64,000 bases of DNA from Scleromitrula shiraiana (Eukaryota > Ascomycota > Leotiomycetes > Helotiales > Sclerotiniaceae), in the NCBI GenBank assembly GCA_028455995.1, contig JABELC010000003.1, forward strand, positions 3,720,001 to 3,784,000, given 5' to 3'. The stretch's first letter is position 1, and the number at the start of each line of letters is the position of its first letter. The notes beneath the pieces were generated by a model. It was not told where the DNA came from and did no database searches. It was given only the letters and a program-made list of their open reading frames with translations. Position numbers and translations under genes: made by a program. This document shows positions 23,667 through 35,694 of this stretch, in pieces.

Positions 23667-25918
23667 TTATCGTGGTTCCAATTATTATTGAAGCAGCGGA
23701 TTTTGCCGTATTATTATTATGAGTGGAAGAAGCCGTTGCGATAGGGAAAAGAACTAATAGAATTATGATACAGATATTATTGATATTAATACTGATACTG
23801 ATGTGATACCTTATTTGACTACTATGAAGATAAACTTCATGTACAGGTATATTATTCTCTGAATTTAAAACTCCATCTGATAAATTTAATGAAGTTGTCG
23901 CTGTCGCATTGGAATTAATTTATTGAATTTGATGTTGAGTATCGATGAAATGTTTTGAAATTTCATCAAAAGAATTATTATTTTTCTTATTATTTTTATT
24001 ATTATTATTATTATTATTAGAACTAAGAAGACTAAGAAGAGCTCCAGCTATGAGCTATGGTTATTTGGTCTGGACTCTTTGGCTGGAGGACTTTTTTTTT
24101 TTTCATCAAACAACTTTTGACTTTGACTTTGACTACTTTGGCTTTGGTGCGCCCCCCAGATGGCTATTCAATTGTGAGAAAAATATTAAGCTAGCCCTAA
24201 TTCTACCTAGAGACTATTTCGGCGACCTGAATAAACTAACTTAGCAATTTGTTCCTTGTAACCAGACATCAAAAATAAAAAATAAAAAATATTTATTATG
24301 CTGGCGATGGTAATGAAATTATCATCAAATGTATAAAGTCTGATTTGAAAAGTGTATCTAACAATATGTTATGAAGTTGTTTGACTTACAATCAATGCCA
24401 ATGTCAATGCCAGTTCTAAAATATATAAATATTATGACCTGAACTATAAAAACTCAATATGTCATGAAAATATACTACTCCAGTCCGATAGTCTGGTAGT
24501 CTGGTACTTGTTACATTGGTTCACTTAGCTTATATATCCAGTATATAAAATCATCTAAATGATGGGTTCAGCTTTAATTTATACGCCGTCGATAGATATC
24601 TAATCTCTATTAGTTAGTCTTGTCTGAATACTATATAATCGTTTTGAAATATACTACCTACCGAATCCTATGTAGCCGTGTAATGAATTCTTGACCTTTC
24701 CCAGAATCTTCCGACTGAACTACTCCTATAATCATATAGACAAGACATCAAGATAATATTTAATCATTAGTATATTTCCTTCATTCCATTCTTCCTTCAT
24801 TCAATCCTACCTTCATTCCATCCTTCCTCCATTAGTCACTTCGCTCAGTTCTAGCCCATGACACATCTAAGTAACCCTAAGCAATTCCTGTGATACTATA
24901 TACACGCTACCTATTATTATTATACTAGTGTAAATAATGATACAATCATCACTTCAAAAATCCACACGAAATAAATTTCAATAATCACAATCAAGAAAAA
25001 GAAAAATCAGATAACCTCCCCTCATTCTATTCCATTCCATTTCATTCTATTCCCCATAATACCCAACTAGAAATATAGAGAAAAAATTATAATTATAAAC
25101 TGCCTTAATTCGTACCACCTCTCGTATACACCCACTCACACAGTCAGACATTCAGACATTTCCTAAAGTAAGGAAATCGAAATGTAGGTCAAATCCAACT
25201 AATAGACGGGAAATACCCATATGTGATATGACACTGCAAACGTTCCATAGGGCAGAATTCCCATCTCATCTTAAAATGTTATCTTGGTTCAAACTGGTCA
25301 CCGGAAACCTTTTTGTAACCCCACAGATATTTATTTCTATGGATAAGAATTACAGCCGCACCACACCAGCATTAATATTAATAATAATCCCGCGAGTGCG
25401 AAATCAACCATATATCAGATCATAATATTATCTCTCCCCTCCGTTTCCTCTCTATCTCCCAGTACCGAGCAACCAACCAATCTCCCTTCTCTAGAAATTC
25501 ACCAGTAAAGTAAAAATCTACTAACCTCAAACCTCAAAACCAGCCAAGAAACCCTCACTAACAAACACCATAAGGTTACCAACCAAACCACAAAAAATCT
25601 CTACCAATCCAATCCCTTACTACAACCAACAAACCACCGTACGATCATAATAAAAAAAAACGTGGAAATCCCACCATTCCAAAAATCCCTCCTGCAAGCC
25701 ATCGGGTCCTCAAATTCTCCAACCCGAAAAAGAAAATCTAACCCGCTTAGGGTGTAACTCGTGATCCATCACCACATTCCCTTTCCTTTTATTTCCCGAA
25801 ACAATCGGCACCACATTAATCACCACGAGAAAACCAAAAAAAAGCCATACCTACCATTCACCAATACTCGACTCTTCCTTAACAAACAACCCACCTACAT
25901 TACATCATAACCATAACC
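23667..25918. other. Intergenic, shared upstream region of the transcription factor and Cgi121-like genes
   Basis: Divergent promoter space of about 2.2 kb. TTATTATTATT runs occur near 23985-24020 and CTTTGACTTTGACT near 24120-24135. From about 24770 the plus strand becomes low in G (TTCATTCCATCC and ACC/CAA runs), continuing as a long leader up to the Cgi121-like ATG. No convincing frame; a 65-codon plus frame at 25228 is random in composition. Confidence 0.5.
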
Positions 25919-27113
25919 ATGACATCCCCAACCACCAACTGTCTGCTAACCACCCTCCCACTCGAACATATCCCCTCAACCCACACCCTGCACATCGCAC
26001 TCTATAAAAATCTACGCAACGCATCATTTCTCCACCAGCAACTACTCGCCGGAAATACCGATTTCGAATATGCGTTTATCGATGCTAGTGTTGTATGTCC
26101 CCTTCTTCTCCTTACCCTCCCTCCCCTTACCCTTTCCCATCAGTCATAAATCCAATCTTATGAAAATTTACCCCTCATCACGTGATATTTTTCAAACTTG
26201 AATAATAATATCACATGTTAGTTAATCATTTGATTGGATTTGGTTTGATTGTATTTGATTTGATTTGATGAATGAATAAATGAATGAATGACTAATAAAA
26301 TGAGATGAATGGTAGATATTATCCAAACTCCATATACTAGCCGCGAGTTACAGAGCGATAAACGATGGGATAGCGGGACGGTTAAAAAGTCGAAATATAC
26401 ACTCCGAAGTAGTTTTTTCGCTGGCGGGGAACAACAATGTATGTTTTATTTTCTTCCTCCTCTCTTTCTCTTTCTCTTTCTCTTTCCCTTTCCCTTTCTC
26501 TTTCTCTTTCTCTTTCTCTTTCTCTTTCTCTTTCTCTTTCTCTTTCTCTTTCTCTTTCTCTTTCTCTTTCTCTTTCTCTATCTTTTTCACGCCTTCTTCC
26601 CCCCTATTTAAAATTCGCTTCCTCCTAATTTCTTAACACACTTCCTTTCTTTTCCTTCTCCGCTCATCTATACACATGAATGAATCATCCCTATGAACTC
26701 ATTAACTAACTAACCAAACCCCCCCAAAAAAGATCGCCGAATCCTTCCGTCGCTTCGGCATATCCCCTACGACTAGCACCCTCCTCGTAGTAAAAATCGC
26801 CCCTCTCGAATCTTCATCTTCAGTTTCCTCGCACTTATCATCTGTTATCGAGGGCGACGCTGTGCCCTTCGAGGATGCGGTGTTAGCCGGAATGGTGGAT
26901 GTGAAGAGGGTGAGGAAGATCTATAAATTAAATAATGGTGGTGGAGGGGGTAACGGTGCTGGGAAAAAGAGTATTATGAATGGAAATGCGAATGTGAATG
27001 GGAGTGGAAATGCGAATAGTGAAAAAACAGTAATAAGCGAGCGCGAGCAGCACGAGAAAAGGGAATTAGAGATTTTAGTTTTGGGCGCCATGGCGTTGCG
27101 CGGTATGAATTAA
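25919..27113 (+). CDS. CGI121: Cgi121-like subunit of the EKC/KEOPS complex
   Basis: Three exons: 25919-26092, 26316-26438 and 26733-27113, with phase-0 introns of 223 nt (branch TGACTAAT) and 294 nt; 225 residues. Exon 2 encodes ILSKLHILAASYRAINDG and then RNIHSEVVFSLAGNNN, joined directly to IAESFRRFGIS in exon 3. This NNNIAESFRRFGI signature marks the Cgi121/TPRKB family. Cgi121 binds the Bud32 kinase in KEOPS, which makes the universal t6A37 tRNA modification and affects telomeres. An Asn/Gly-rich insert (GGGGGNGAGKK and after) interrupts the C-terminal part before ELEILVLGAMALRG. Intron 2 carries a long hexamer repeat. The symbol follows the family. Confidence 0.88.
26455..26582. repeat. 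(CTTTCT)n hexamer array inside Cgi121-like intron 2
   Basis: About 20 copies of a pyrimidine hexamer, nearly pure apart from two CCCTTT variants near 26484-26496. All bases on the coding strand are C or T. It occupies nearly half of the 294-nt intron. Confidence 0.95.
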
Positions 27114-28734
27114 TTACTATGAATTAATTACAGTACTATGGTAATGTTAAGAGTACATTAATACATAACATCGAGGTGTCATAACGATAACGATAATGAT
27201 AATGATATATCAATTGCCAGTGGTATATCCATTTAATTCTCCTCTATTATATCTATTATATTATATTATATCATTTCATATCATCCGTCCCGCATTCACA
27301 TTCAACACCACGATTACGAAATTAGTCTCATAGCTCGTTATCACGAGTTTTATATTATATTATATTATATTATGTTAGATTATATTATATTATATTACAA
27401 TTCATTACTACATGCCAACCCAAGATAACACATGCCATAAATATTAAATATCGAATATCAAATATCAAATATAGAAAAATAACCAAAATCGAACAATACT
27501 ACTACTGCGGAGAGTATATATGCATGAGAAGAATACTAGTACTTGAGTTAAGTTGAATTGAATTGAATTGAATTGAATTGAGGTGAGTTAAGTTGAGTTA
27601 ATGTGATAAAAAACAAGACTTACATATCATGAGATTCATTATCCAAGTGTGGATGGGTGATTGAATGTTGTGAATATGGATATGGATATGGATATGAATA
27701 TGGATATGTATATGAACCGAATGCAGTGATGATGATGATGATGATGATAATGATGATGGGGGGTTATGGTTGAAGTACCTTGCATTGCTTATACTTATAC
27801 TTGTGCTTATGCTTAATTATGCTTATGCTTGATTATGCTTAATTATGCTTATGCTTGCGTGTGGTAATTACTCGATATCAATCCTAATATCGATGGTAGT
27901 CCCATCCATTATATCTAGCCCCAGTAGTAACGAGTCCTAGTAGCGAGTCCTAATAGCAAGCAACAAACAAATCAGTAACGACTATCCACTCTCCACAAAC
28001 ATCATTTGCAGCTATTCTATCGTGTATATATGAGTAGAAAACTTACCTGGATGATGTGCGGAGGATATGTATGGGATATCATGGGTTTCGTGATTGCTGG
28101 GTAGGAGGATGTTAGGGTGGTGGGTGGTGGGTGGGATTGGTGTTGGGGGGGCTTTTGTGAATTGTATATCGTATATCGTAAATCGTACATCGTACATCGT
28201 GAATTATCAATCATCATTGTGGTTCGTAGAGGTCTGCATCTTGAGGGTGAAGGCGGATGGTGGATGGTGGATGGTGGATGGTGGATGGTGGATGGTGGAT
28301 GGTATGATATCAGTGGGGTTTTGGTTCAAGAAAGTATAATGGTGTTGTCATACCATGGAATGAATATCTTTATATTTTTCATATCAGACATGAGGACGTG
28401 AGGACGTGAGCATTGGTACATATCAAACGGGAGAAAATGGTACACTATTTGTGGGATTTGAAGGTATTTGTATATTGTTTCTTGAGAGAAAATACTTTTA
28501 TTGTCCTACGCTAGATGGAACCCGATTTCGAGAAAGAAAACTAATGATAAATCCGGCAGGTTATCAAATGCCGTAATCATCGGAATTTCTTCAGTACTTG
28601 GCATCTGACCGAAATCTCAGCAATGAAGTTAGTTTGAAAGGTTCTTACAACGGTTGAAACGAACGTGATCTGAAAATATATGGCGGATTGTCGCTTACAT
28701 CAACTTATCCTCACTCAATGGTACTAATCAATGT
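27114..28734. repeat. Microsatellite-rich intergenic region
   Basis: A chain of distinct simple repeats: TTATA units at about 27345-27398, TTGAA units at about 27552-27580, GGATAT units at about 27677-27715, GAT at about 27727-27758, ATGCTT-type units at about 27785-27858 and a heptamer minisatellite (GGATGGT, 7 copies) at 28255-28303. A short run of related CGTATATCGTA-type units lies at 28166-28202. No gene supported. Confidence 0.75.
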
Positions 28735-29905
28735 TTACCACTCAATCTGTTCAGTATCCCACTACAAATATGTTAGCGCTTATTACACGATCGTGTTTCG
28801 CGCGCGATGGGAATGTAAGCATGGGATAATAACTAACAGGAAGGTCCGCTTTTTCAATGCCGCCACAAAGAAAGTGATGTTCATATCTGCCCTTCCCTGA
28901 CTCCGCACTTCGATCGAAGATCAAATTGTTCTTCAACACTGAGTTCAAAGTTTTTGCCATGTTGGATGAAGATCCAACTACTATTAACCATCTCTTGAGA
29001 TACTTTGTCATCGAGGAATCACTTTCTCTTATCATGGAGGAAATCGAATTTACGCTTGTATGATTCTGGAATACGTAAGTATTTACGTTATTATAACACC
29101 ATTGCAGCAACTCGTGTTGTGCATGGGCTAGCGTTGCACCGATTCGGCAATGCATGTCCTCAATTATCTTTCTCAACTTTTCGTTATCTATATCGGTGTA
29201 CGCAGGAATTCCTCTCGTCTTTGGTTCCCATTTACCAGCGAGTAGAATAACACAATCAGTGAAAAGTTCACGATGCCTCAACTTGTACGCAGGGACAATC
29301 AGTCGCGAAGCGTTGTGAAGAATGTTGTCCATGAAATCAAAATTTCGAATCAATGCCAAAGATAGAGTGCTCGATATGATTGGGAGACAACAATAATAAT
29401 CAGCCATAATAGTCATCGTATTCAACTGCTCGACATCAAGGAGGTCGTAAGGTTTATGATACATTGAGTTGATTATGTTGGTGAAAGCGACCATCTCTGC
29501 CACCTGCCTCGTCTGAACAGTCGCGTTCGATGAAAGAGCAGGAGTTACGTCCGAGCTCTACCGTAAATAACATAACATGAGCACATTTATGACACAGTGG
29601 TGAGCATTGGAGAGAGATCTCACAGAACGCGATGACAAATCTCCACTTGTTGATCGATTCCCTTGTGCAACCAAATGCCAACTTCCATCCTCCTCAACCT
29701 CACTGACCCATTCGTACTTCCAGTCTGCGTTTGGGGTGTCGGGGAGTTTATCAGGAGAGTCCATGAATGTACGGAAAAATGAAGAGTACAACTTCAAGAT
29801 TGTGGAGTGAACGTAGATATCATTGAGTTCAAGAATGGTGATCTTGGTATCTGGTTTCTGCCCTGGTAAAGCAAAAACGATCGTATTACTACCAGTCGCT
29901 GCCAT
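28735..29905 (-). CDS. BTB/POZ domain protein, paralogue C
   Basis: Three exons: 29905-29624, 29557-28838 and 28761-28735; introns 29623-29558 (66 nt, GTGAGA...GGTAG) and 28837-28762 (76 nt, GTTAGT, branch GCTAAC, TGTAG), both phase 0; 342 residues. The BTB core has PGQKPDTKITILELNDIYVH and TILKLYSSFFRTFMDSPDKLP. Exon 2 carries MADYYCCLPIIS, equivalent to ADFYCSLP in paralogue A. The terminal 27-nt exon encodes WDTEQIEW plus stop, giving KADLP-WD...W. Without this splice the frame would run into about 27 residues of unrelated sequence. The first-intron position matches paralogues A and B. Molecular function unknown. Confidence 0.85.
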
Positions 29906-31120
29906 TGTAACTTTTGGATGGGATCAGAGACTATAGAAGTTTGTCCAGAAATGTAAGAAGAAGAGACCGTCTTAAGGAGCCAAGGAAAAGTTTTCAACCT
30001 CTCTTAGTGAAATTATCTTCATTCATCAAAATTGAAGAGGGTTCTACCTCCGATAAAAAGCATAGCCTAAAGCCATCTGCTCGACAAACAAATTTGAAAT
30101 TTCAATGTAATCATAAAGAAATTACAGATCGTAGCTTGGTAAAGCTCAAAACAATTGCTGTTTGTAGTTTACTATCAAAGACTGCCAATCAAAAATTTAA
30201 TAGCTGGAAGCTGTTTGCACATCTTGTTTGTGAAATTATGGGGATGTGGGAAAAAGCAAGCACCATGTAAGTCTCTATGCGAGATTAGTAAGCCGTGGGA
30301 ATGAGTCGTATTTTGGCATAACCGAGCAATATTGTAAATTCGGGTACGGGTACACAGTGCTGTTCCATCACAAGTATACCTGGATTTTAGAATATCAAAG
30401 ATTGTCTACATAGCTGCTCACCCCAGCCTACTCGAACCTGTTATCAATTCTCGCATCACCATTATTGCCTTGGGACATTATGCTGCTTACAAAGTGTTTG
30501 CTTTCCATGTTTTCAAAAACAGAGACAGAGCTCCTATCAATAATATCTAGATATCTATTGTCTGCCGGTCTGTCCTTTAATTAACAAGTCTCCTTATTTA
30601 TGTTGCACAATAAACATTGCCCTATCCGTAGCCAAGAAACATGGATCCTCATTCAACTAATGCTCGGGATGACCCAGTCTACTTTAATTCGGCGGGTGTT
30701 GTAGATTGAAAATTGGGCTTCAGGTTACTGAGTAGTCTCCCTCATTCTATGAGTATTCTTTGGAGGACTTTATTCTAAAGTGCTTGTTTTCACGCAGTAT
30801 GTAGTAAGAGCCATAGACCGTGAGATATCATCATTTGCTGACGAGGCAATGTCTTCAACGAATGTTCTAACTTGGAATGGAAGATGAAGAAGTCAAGATG
30901 GTTTTTATGCGCATAGCCAAACATTTCTGTCTCCATTTGGGTAATCATCGGGTATTTCCTTGTATGAATTGCATCTGCTTTGGCATGAAAGATTCATGAC
31001 TGAAAAATTCAAACGATAGAATTGCCTTTTTTTCTTGTAACACATCGTTGTCTTCGTCGATGATTTAAACAGCTTATTTTTAAACAGCTTATAACATACC
31101 AGGTCTACCTAACATACAGC
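29906..31120. other. Intergenic, nothing recognised
   Basis: Upstream region of BTB paralogue C and 3' flank of the decayed locus. A 118-codon plus frame at 29914-30270 is the longest frame, but has no motif and no codon-like composition. No repeat array or RNA gene seen. Confidence 0.45.
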
Positions 31121-32348
31121 CTAGAGAGTGTAAAGCTCTCCCTGAAGGGTCCCGCTAGGTGTACGAAGAGTTGCTCGTTTCTCTGCTTGCAACACGTAGT
31201 TGCCATCATGTTCAATTATGGCTGTCAAAAGTTGCCATCTCCTTTTCCCTGGCATTTCTGTGCCGGCAATCCACTTTTTGTTATCCTTCGTTTCATAGGA
31301 TTCCATCAAGTCTGCATAACTCAATGGCTTGTAATATGCTCTCAGCAGATACTCTTTTATCTCTTCAAAAGTCTCATCAATGCTATGATTGGAACGAAAA
31401 GAACGAAAATGCATTACGGGTTCAGCCTCTGAACAAAGTGTATTGAAACCGTTTTTTTTCGGAACATGAATGGAGGGTGCTTGCCCACTCGGGGCCAGAT
31501 ATAAAAACCATTTGTCCACGCTTCAGCAGAGGAGGTTGTTGTAATGGCGGAACAAAATAATATTTTGGGGGAATTGGAAAGTAATCCGTTAAATCATAGC
31601 CGATTTCAAATTTCTTATAGTCGGTGTGATGCCAGGCTCATCGAAGCCAGTTTGCACCTAGGACCTCCTGCCAGGCCAACAGCTGAGAAAGCACAATTGA
31701 AGTCATGCAATTGACGAGCACAAGACCATGTTTCTGATCAACGATCGCCATTAATTGTTTTAGACAATTTTCGACATCACTTGTCTTCTTCTGTTCACTA
31801 ATGAATGGGCCAGTAGTCAATTTGAATCGCCCGTTGATCAGCTCTTCCCCATTCCATCCACAGTTCTTCAGGCCAATGTCTTGACAATCTTCAAGCATTC
31901 TGATTTTTAGATGATTGGTCAACTACTCTTGATGACGTAGAAAAGCGTCTGTCAGTGCGGATGATACTTTTCTGAGTTCGACGCGGGCTTCCTCTCGAGA
32001 AATGTACAAAAATTTGAAGCTAACGTTGCTTACTTTACCCCCGTGCATGTCTAAAGCATATTCACCAGAGCCCTATTTTGCGGCTTGACATGCAATTCGT
32101 CGACACCTATCCTAGGAAACGCTGGTCTTGAATGATCCACGTACTTCTAGCCTTTTCTCAGAGTTCAACTCCACCTTGAGTCTCTTGTCATGTTCGTGAA
32201 ATAATCGATGAAGCTCATCGGTAATTACTTGTTTCGATGAAACCTTTGGTTGATTTGTTAAGGGCGTAGGCTGTGAACTTGAGGAACTAGATGTGGGACG
32301 CTTGGGTTGGAGAGTTATATTTTGCTGCTGGGGGAAAGATGAACTCAC
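31121..32348 (-). pseudogene. Probable decayed multi-exon gene of unknown family
   Basis: On the minus strand one reading frame stays open from about 32080 to 31440 except for TAG (about 31926) and TGA (31638-31640). Segments read like protein: VSNVSFKFLYISREEARVEL, DIGLKNCGWNGEELINGRF, and FEIGYDLTDYFPIPPKYYFV. After an A8 run (about 31453-31460) the sense moves to another frame (HSIDETFEEIKEYLLRAYYK) that runs to the stop at 31121. A Ser/Gln/Pro-rich leader exon lies at 32348-32150, with a possible phase-0 intron (GTACGT...AAATAG) to GSGEYALDMHGG, but no ATG is seen in its frame. Either two disabling stops plus a frameshift, or unusual short introns, explain this. Family not recognised. Confidence 0.45.
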
Positions 32349-33824
32349 TAGCGCCTATACACCATCATTATTACTGCGTGTGATCGTGGCTTTGACCGCT
32401 ACTTCTCTTCCTGTATAAAGCACGAAAATCTCGTAAATTTTTCTTCAGAAAGTAGGTAAGAGTAGTCCTCATACTGTATATTCTGGTGATTTGATAGAAT
32501 TTTGATAAAGTATTATTGGAAGGCCCGGGAAGGGTTGCTGGTGGTATCTTTAACATTAGGCTTAGTATACATTACATAATTAGAAGAAAGCTCGGGAATT
32601 CATACCTTCTTTTGGATCAGAATCAATCAATCATGAGTGGCCCGCGGGTGGACCCCCTTTCGCGTACAATTCTCTCGGCAAGCGAGCGCTTATATCAAAA
32701 GGTTAGTGAAGACATTCAAATTTATCTAGATTAAGTAAGAGTTGTGATACAATCAATCCTTTTACCATATTAGATTACTAGAACTACCTCGGTATTTTTC
32801 TCTTGATATCCAACCTTTAATGATAGATATTAAGAAAGAAATGAAGCATTACATCTCTAACTTCAGTATATCTAATTACTTTCCAGGCTTCGATACATGG
32901 CTTCATATGCTACGCTCTTTATGTCAAATTTGACCAGTCTTATGTAAACAAGTGGCTGTTTACATACATATCATGTCATGTTTTCTGTTCAACTACTTTC
33001 AACATCCCTAAAAGACGGTTCATTATAAGGACTTGGAAGTTCGTAGCTCAATTGTAGTATCGGTTGGTGAATTTCTCGAGGTGGTTGAATTATATTGTGA
33101 TTGTTTCGGATGGTTTTAATCATACAATTGGGATTCTATACACAACCAAACAGCCCCATTATTTCCGTACCGTGGCTTACAACAGCGACTGTAATATACA
33201 TCGCTTAAATAATAATTTACCAACAGAATTCGGTCTAAAATTCGAAATTGTTTGGCTCTTGTATCTCTGGCTACTTCAAAATATTATCCCTTAGCAACAG
33301 TACATAAATTATTCACACGATCGAAGTTAAACACAACTTGATTCTACCTGTACAGCTAAGTATACAAGTTACCAACCTCCGTTATTAGTCAATTCTACAC
33401 CCAAATATTTCAAACCCAATCTCGCAACACAGACAAATGTGAAAAACAAAAGAAAAATAAATAGAAATCCAACCACGCTTCTTGAGAAAATATTAGACCG
33501 AAGATGCCCAAAATTCATAGCTGACTGAGATCATGAGAGCCTACAATCTCAATCGCATCATGCGGATATTGCCCAACCCACTCCCTCAAGTTGTTCCACC
33601 AACAACTTTGTCTATCTTTCAACCAGCGCGACCCATTTGTTTCCCAAAAAACTCCATACAACATTCAAATTCCAGAAATTAGATAGCGATAGCAAAATGT
33701 TCTTGCTTGACAGTACTTTTGCACGTCACTGTTCGCGGTGACGTGAGATTTTTATTTGCGACTAGCGATGCGTCTCCTCCCCCCTTTTCTCCTGCGTAAT
33801 CCTTTCCTATTATGACTACGAGCT
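32349..33824. other. Intergenic, possible isolated exon at 32632
   Basis: A plus-strand ATG at 32632 opens 23 codons (MSGPRVDPLSRT...) ending at a GTTAGT donor-like site near 32701. No downstream exon could be found, so no gene is called. The rest (32800-33824) shows only short frames; it holds the 3' flank of the next gene. Confidence 0.35.
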
Positions 33825-34442
33825 CTAAGGAAATCCATAGGGGTGTTGACAAGTCTGGCATGGCTCGTCCGGGATGCCAAATTCAATTTTTCCACAGGTT
33901 ACGCAGTACATCTTCTGCTGGGAGGGGTATCCGTGCGTAGTATTCTGACCGTCACTGCGGTCGTCGCAATCTTCTACCTCGAAACGCACATTATCGCGTC
34001 TTAATTGAGAATCCGATTGAAGATACGAGGGTGATCTTGATGAGCCGGCATCTGAAGCAGGTGGATGAGGTGCAGGAAGATCAGAAGAATGGCTGCCGCC
34101 GGGTCTGAAAGACTTCGGTGGGGCAACTGCAGTAAGTGATGATGTGCTGACCCTGCTACTGTACATTTGGGGTCTTGTTACTGAGGTGGCAGGTGGTGGT
34201 ACCTGCGCGGTACGGATTATTTGCTGGGTAAGATCTTCAGGCTTCGTGCTACGGAGCGGAGAACATGTTTGGGTTGTTTGTGACGAATATGGATAATCTA
34301 CCACACGAGGTACTTCCCGATGCTGGGAAAATCTACTATCCCATCTTTCCACTGCACCCCCACACCACCTCGACTCAGAATCGATGGGGTACTGACATGT
34401 CCATGGAAACGAGTGTGATTGATTTTCCTCATCGTGTGACAT
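33825..34442 (-). CDS. Small Cys-containing protein, disordered middle, C-terminal CxxC-x11-CxxC
   Basis: Single exon. I place the start at 34442 (MSHDEENQSHSF, context AAAAATGTC), giving 205 residues; a longer frame from 34550 begins in hydrophobic low complexity. The N-terminus has FPWTC-x10-CGG. A Ser/Pro/Thr-rich middle (residues about 50-165) looks disordered. The C-terminus has YCVTCGK...EPCQTCQH, spacing CxxC-x11-CxxC, which fits a small zinc ribbon or RanBP2-like knuckle. No signal peptide or membrane segment. Unknown function; it is loosely reminiscent of the other Cys-module genes in this region (36803, 38542, 47664). Confidence 0.65.
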   Translation of the reverse strand: MSHDEENQSHSFPWTCQYPIDSESRWCGGAVERWDSRFSQHREVPRVVDYPYSSQTTQTCSPLRSTKPEDLTQQIIRTAQVPPPATSVTRPQMYSSRVSTSSLTAVAPPKSFRPGGSHSSDLPAPHPPASDAGSSRSPSYLQSDSQLRRDNVRFEVEDCDDRSDGQNTTHGYPSQQKMYCVTCGKIEFGIPDEPCQTCQHPYGFP

Positions 34443-35136
34443 TTTTGAGAGTCTTCTTAATTTTGAAGTCGTTTCTTTGATTATAAAAGTGCTTGTCTTG
34501 TTTCCAGAGAGATAAAGGGAAAGAGTGAGGGATGTGTATTTTGATATCACTTTCCGAAGTTATTATGTTGTTGCTAAGGAAAGATTGAGAAGTTATGATG
34601 ATATTGATGTATTTGGATTTGATATTTGTTTCCTAACCAGGAAGGTAATTTGTCCAGGGGATGCTCTAAGAAGAAGAAGGAAGACATTTTTATGCTGGAA
34701 AAACTATGAGATATGACTGGATCGCCAGGTAAGTGTCATTCTGTGAAAGAAAATTCGACTCGATCACCGCTTCCTTACTCATCGTTGGCATAGTCAATGA
34801 TTAATTATGATAGATTGAAGTATTCATGAGAATGGGTTCGAAGCTGACTCGAAAAACAAAAGTTATTTGAATATATGCTCTATGCAATATTCAAGATTAG
34901 TCATAAGTAAAATTTGTGGTGGTAGTGAATAAAAAATCTCAAATGGTTTGATCGTGAATGATACGATATCTAGGTAAATTTAACTTGCAATCACAGTCAC
35001 TTCAAAATTTTAGGCATCATATGTATTCATTTAAAAAAAGGTCGAATTTGTATTCAAAATGTTCAATTTGTTATCCAGAAATCCGAAAAACAATCAAATG
35101 GAACTCTCCTCCCACCGCCAGAATCACAGTGTCATT
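34443..35136. other. Intergenic, no gene seen
   Basis: 5' flank of the 33825 gene and 3' flank of the 35137 gene. Frames are short, and nothing else was recognised. Confidence 0.4.
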
Positions 35137-35694
35137 TCAGGACATCGGCGCGAGCGTCGCTATCCAGAAATCACTCAACCTATTCTCCAACTTCGATCCG
35201 ATCCTCACCTTCATCACATTCTCACCGTCAAAATGATGATGCAAAGTCCAACGAGAGAACTTCAAACCATAGAAATGGCTTGCATTTGACAATTGTTTGA
35301 AGTTAAACTTTGGCATGCAAAATTTAACTTTGAGAGTAGTGATTCGGTCGAATCGGTTGAGGTTCTCGATGAACGGTAGGAGGAGCGGGGCATGATTGGT
35401 CGAATGACCAGATCTGGGAGTGTCGCAATCAGACTCCGGAAACGTAATCGTGACTCGGATAGTGTTGATGTAGTCGGAGTACTGCGGGAGGATCTCTCCG
35501 AAGGAGCGACGGAGCGTGTTAGCTTCTCGGAGATCAATATTAATGGTAAGAGTCTCACCACTAAATTTCATCCATGGGTGAGAACGGATCGTACCGTTGG
35601 GACCAGGAACTGGTTTTTTGGGAATGATTATTGTCTCAGTGGTGACAGGAGCAGCTTCCAAGAGCTGTCTGAAGCTGGGTGCGGCTGGCATATT
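35137..35694 (-). CDS. Hypothetical protein, 185 residues
   Basis: I start at 35694 (MPAAPSFRQLLEAAP; context ACAATATGCC); the frame stays open upstream to 35934, but that part is compositionally different and likely leader. The protein has TIIIPKKPVPGPNGTIRSHP, then alternating beta-like strands (SGETLTINIDLREANTL, INTIRVTITFPESD, ITTLKVKFCMPKFNF) and ends TLAPMS. The pattern of amphipathic strands suggests a compact alpha/beta domain. No signal peptide, membrane segment or known motif. Same strand as its neighbours on both sides. Family not recognised. Confidence 0.65.
   Translation of the reverse strand, partial: NMPAAPSFRQLLEAAPVTTETIIIPKKPVPGPNGTIRSHPWMKFSGETLTINIDLREANTLRRSFGEILPQYSDYINTIRVTITFPESDCDTPRSGHSTNHAPLLLPFIENLNRFDRITTLKVKFCMPKFNFKQLSNASHFYGLKFSRWTLHHHFDGENVMKVRIGSKLENRLSDFWIATLAPMS

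Noticed and set aside
26309..26611. Frames encoding Phe-Leu or Ser-Leu repeats, and a Lys-Glu repeat on the other strand
   Set aside because: They are translations of the CTTTCT hexamer array inside an intron of the Cgi121-like gene.
32632..32701. Plus-strand first exon MSGPRVDP with a GTTAGT donor
   Set aside because: No downstream exon could be found that continues it; kept only as a note.
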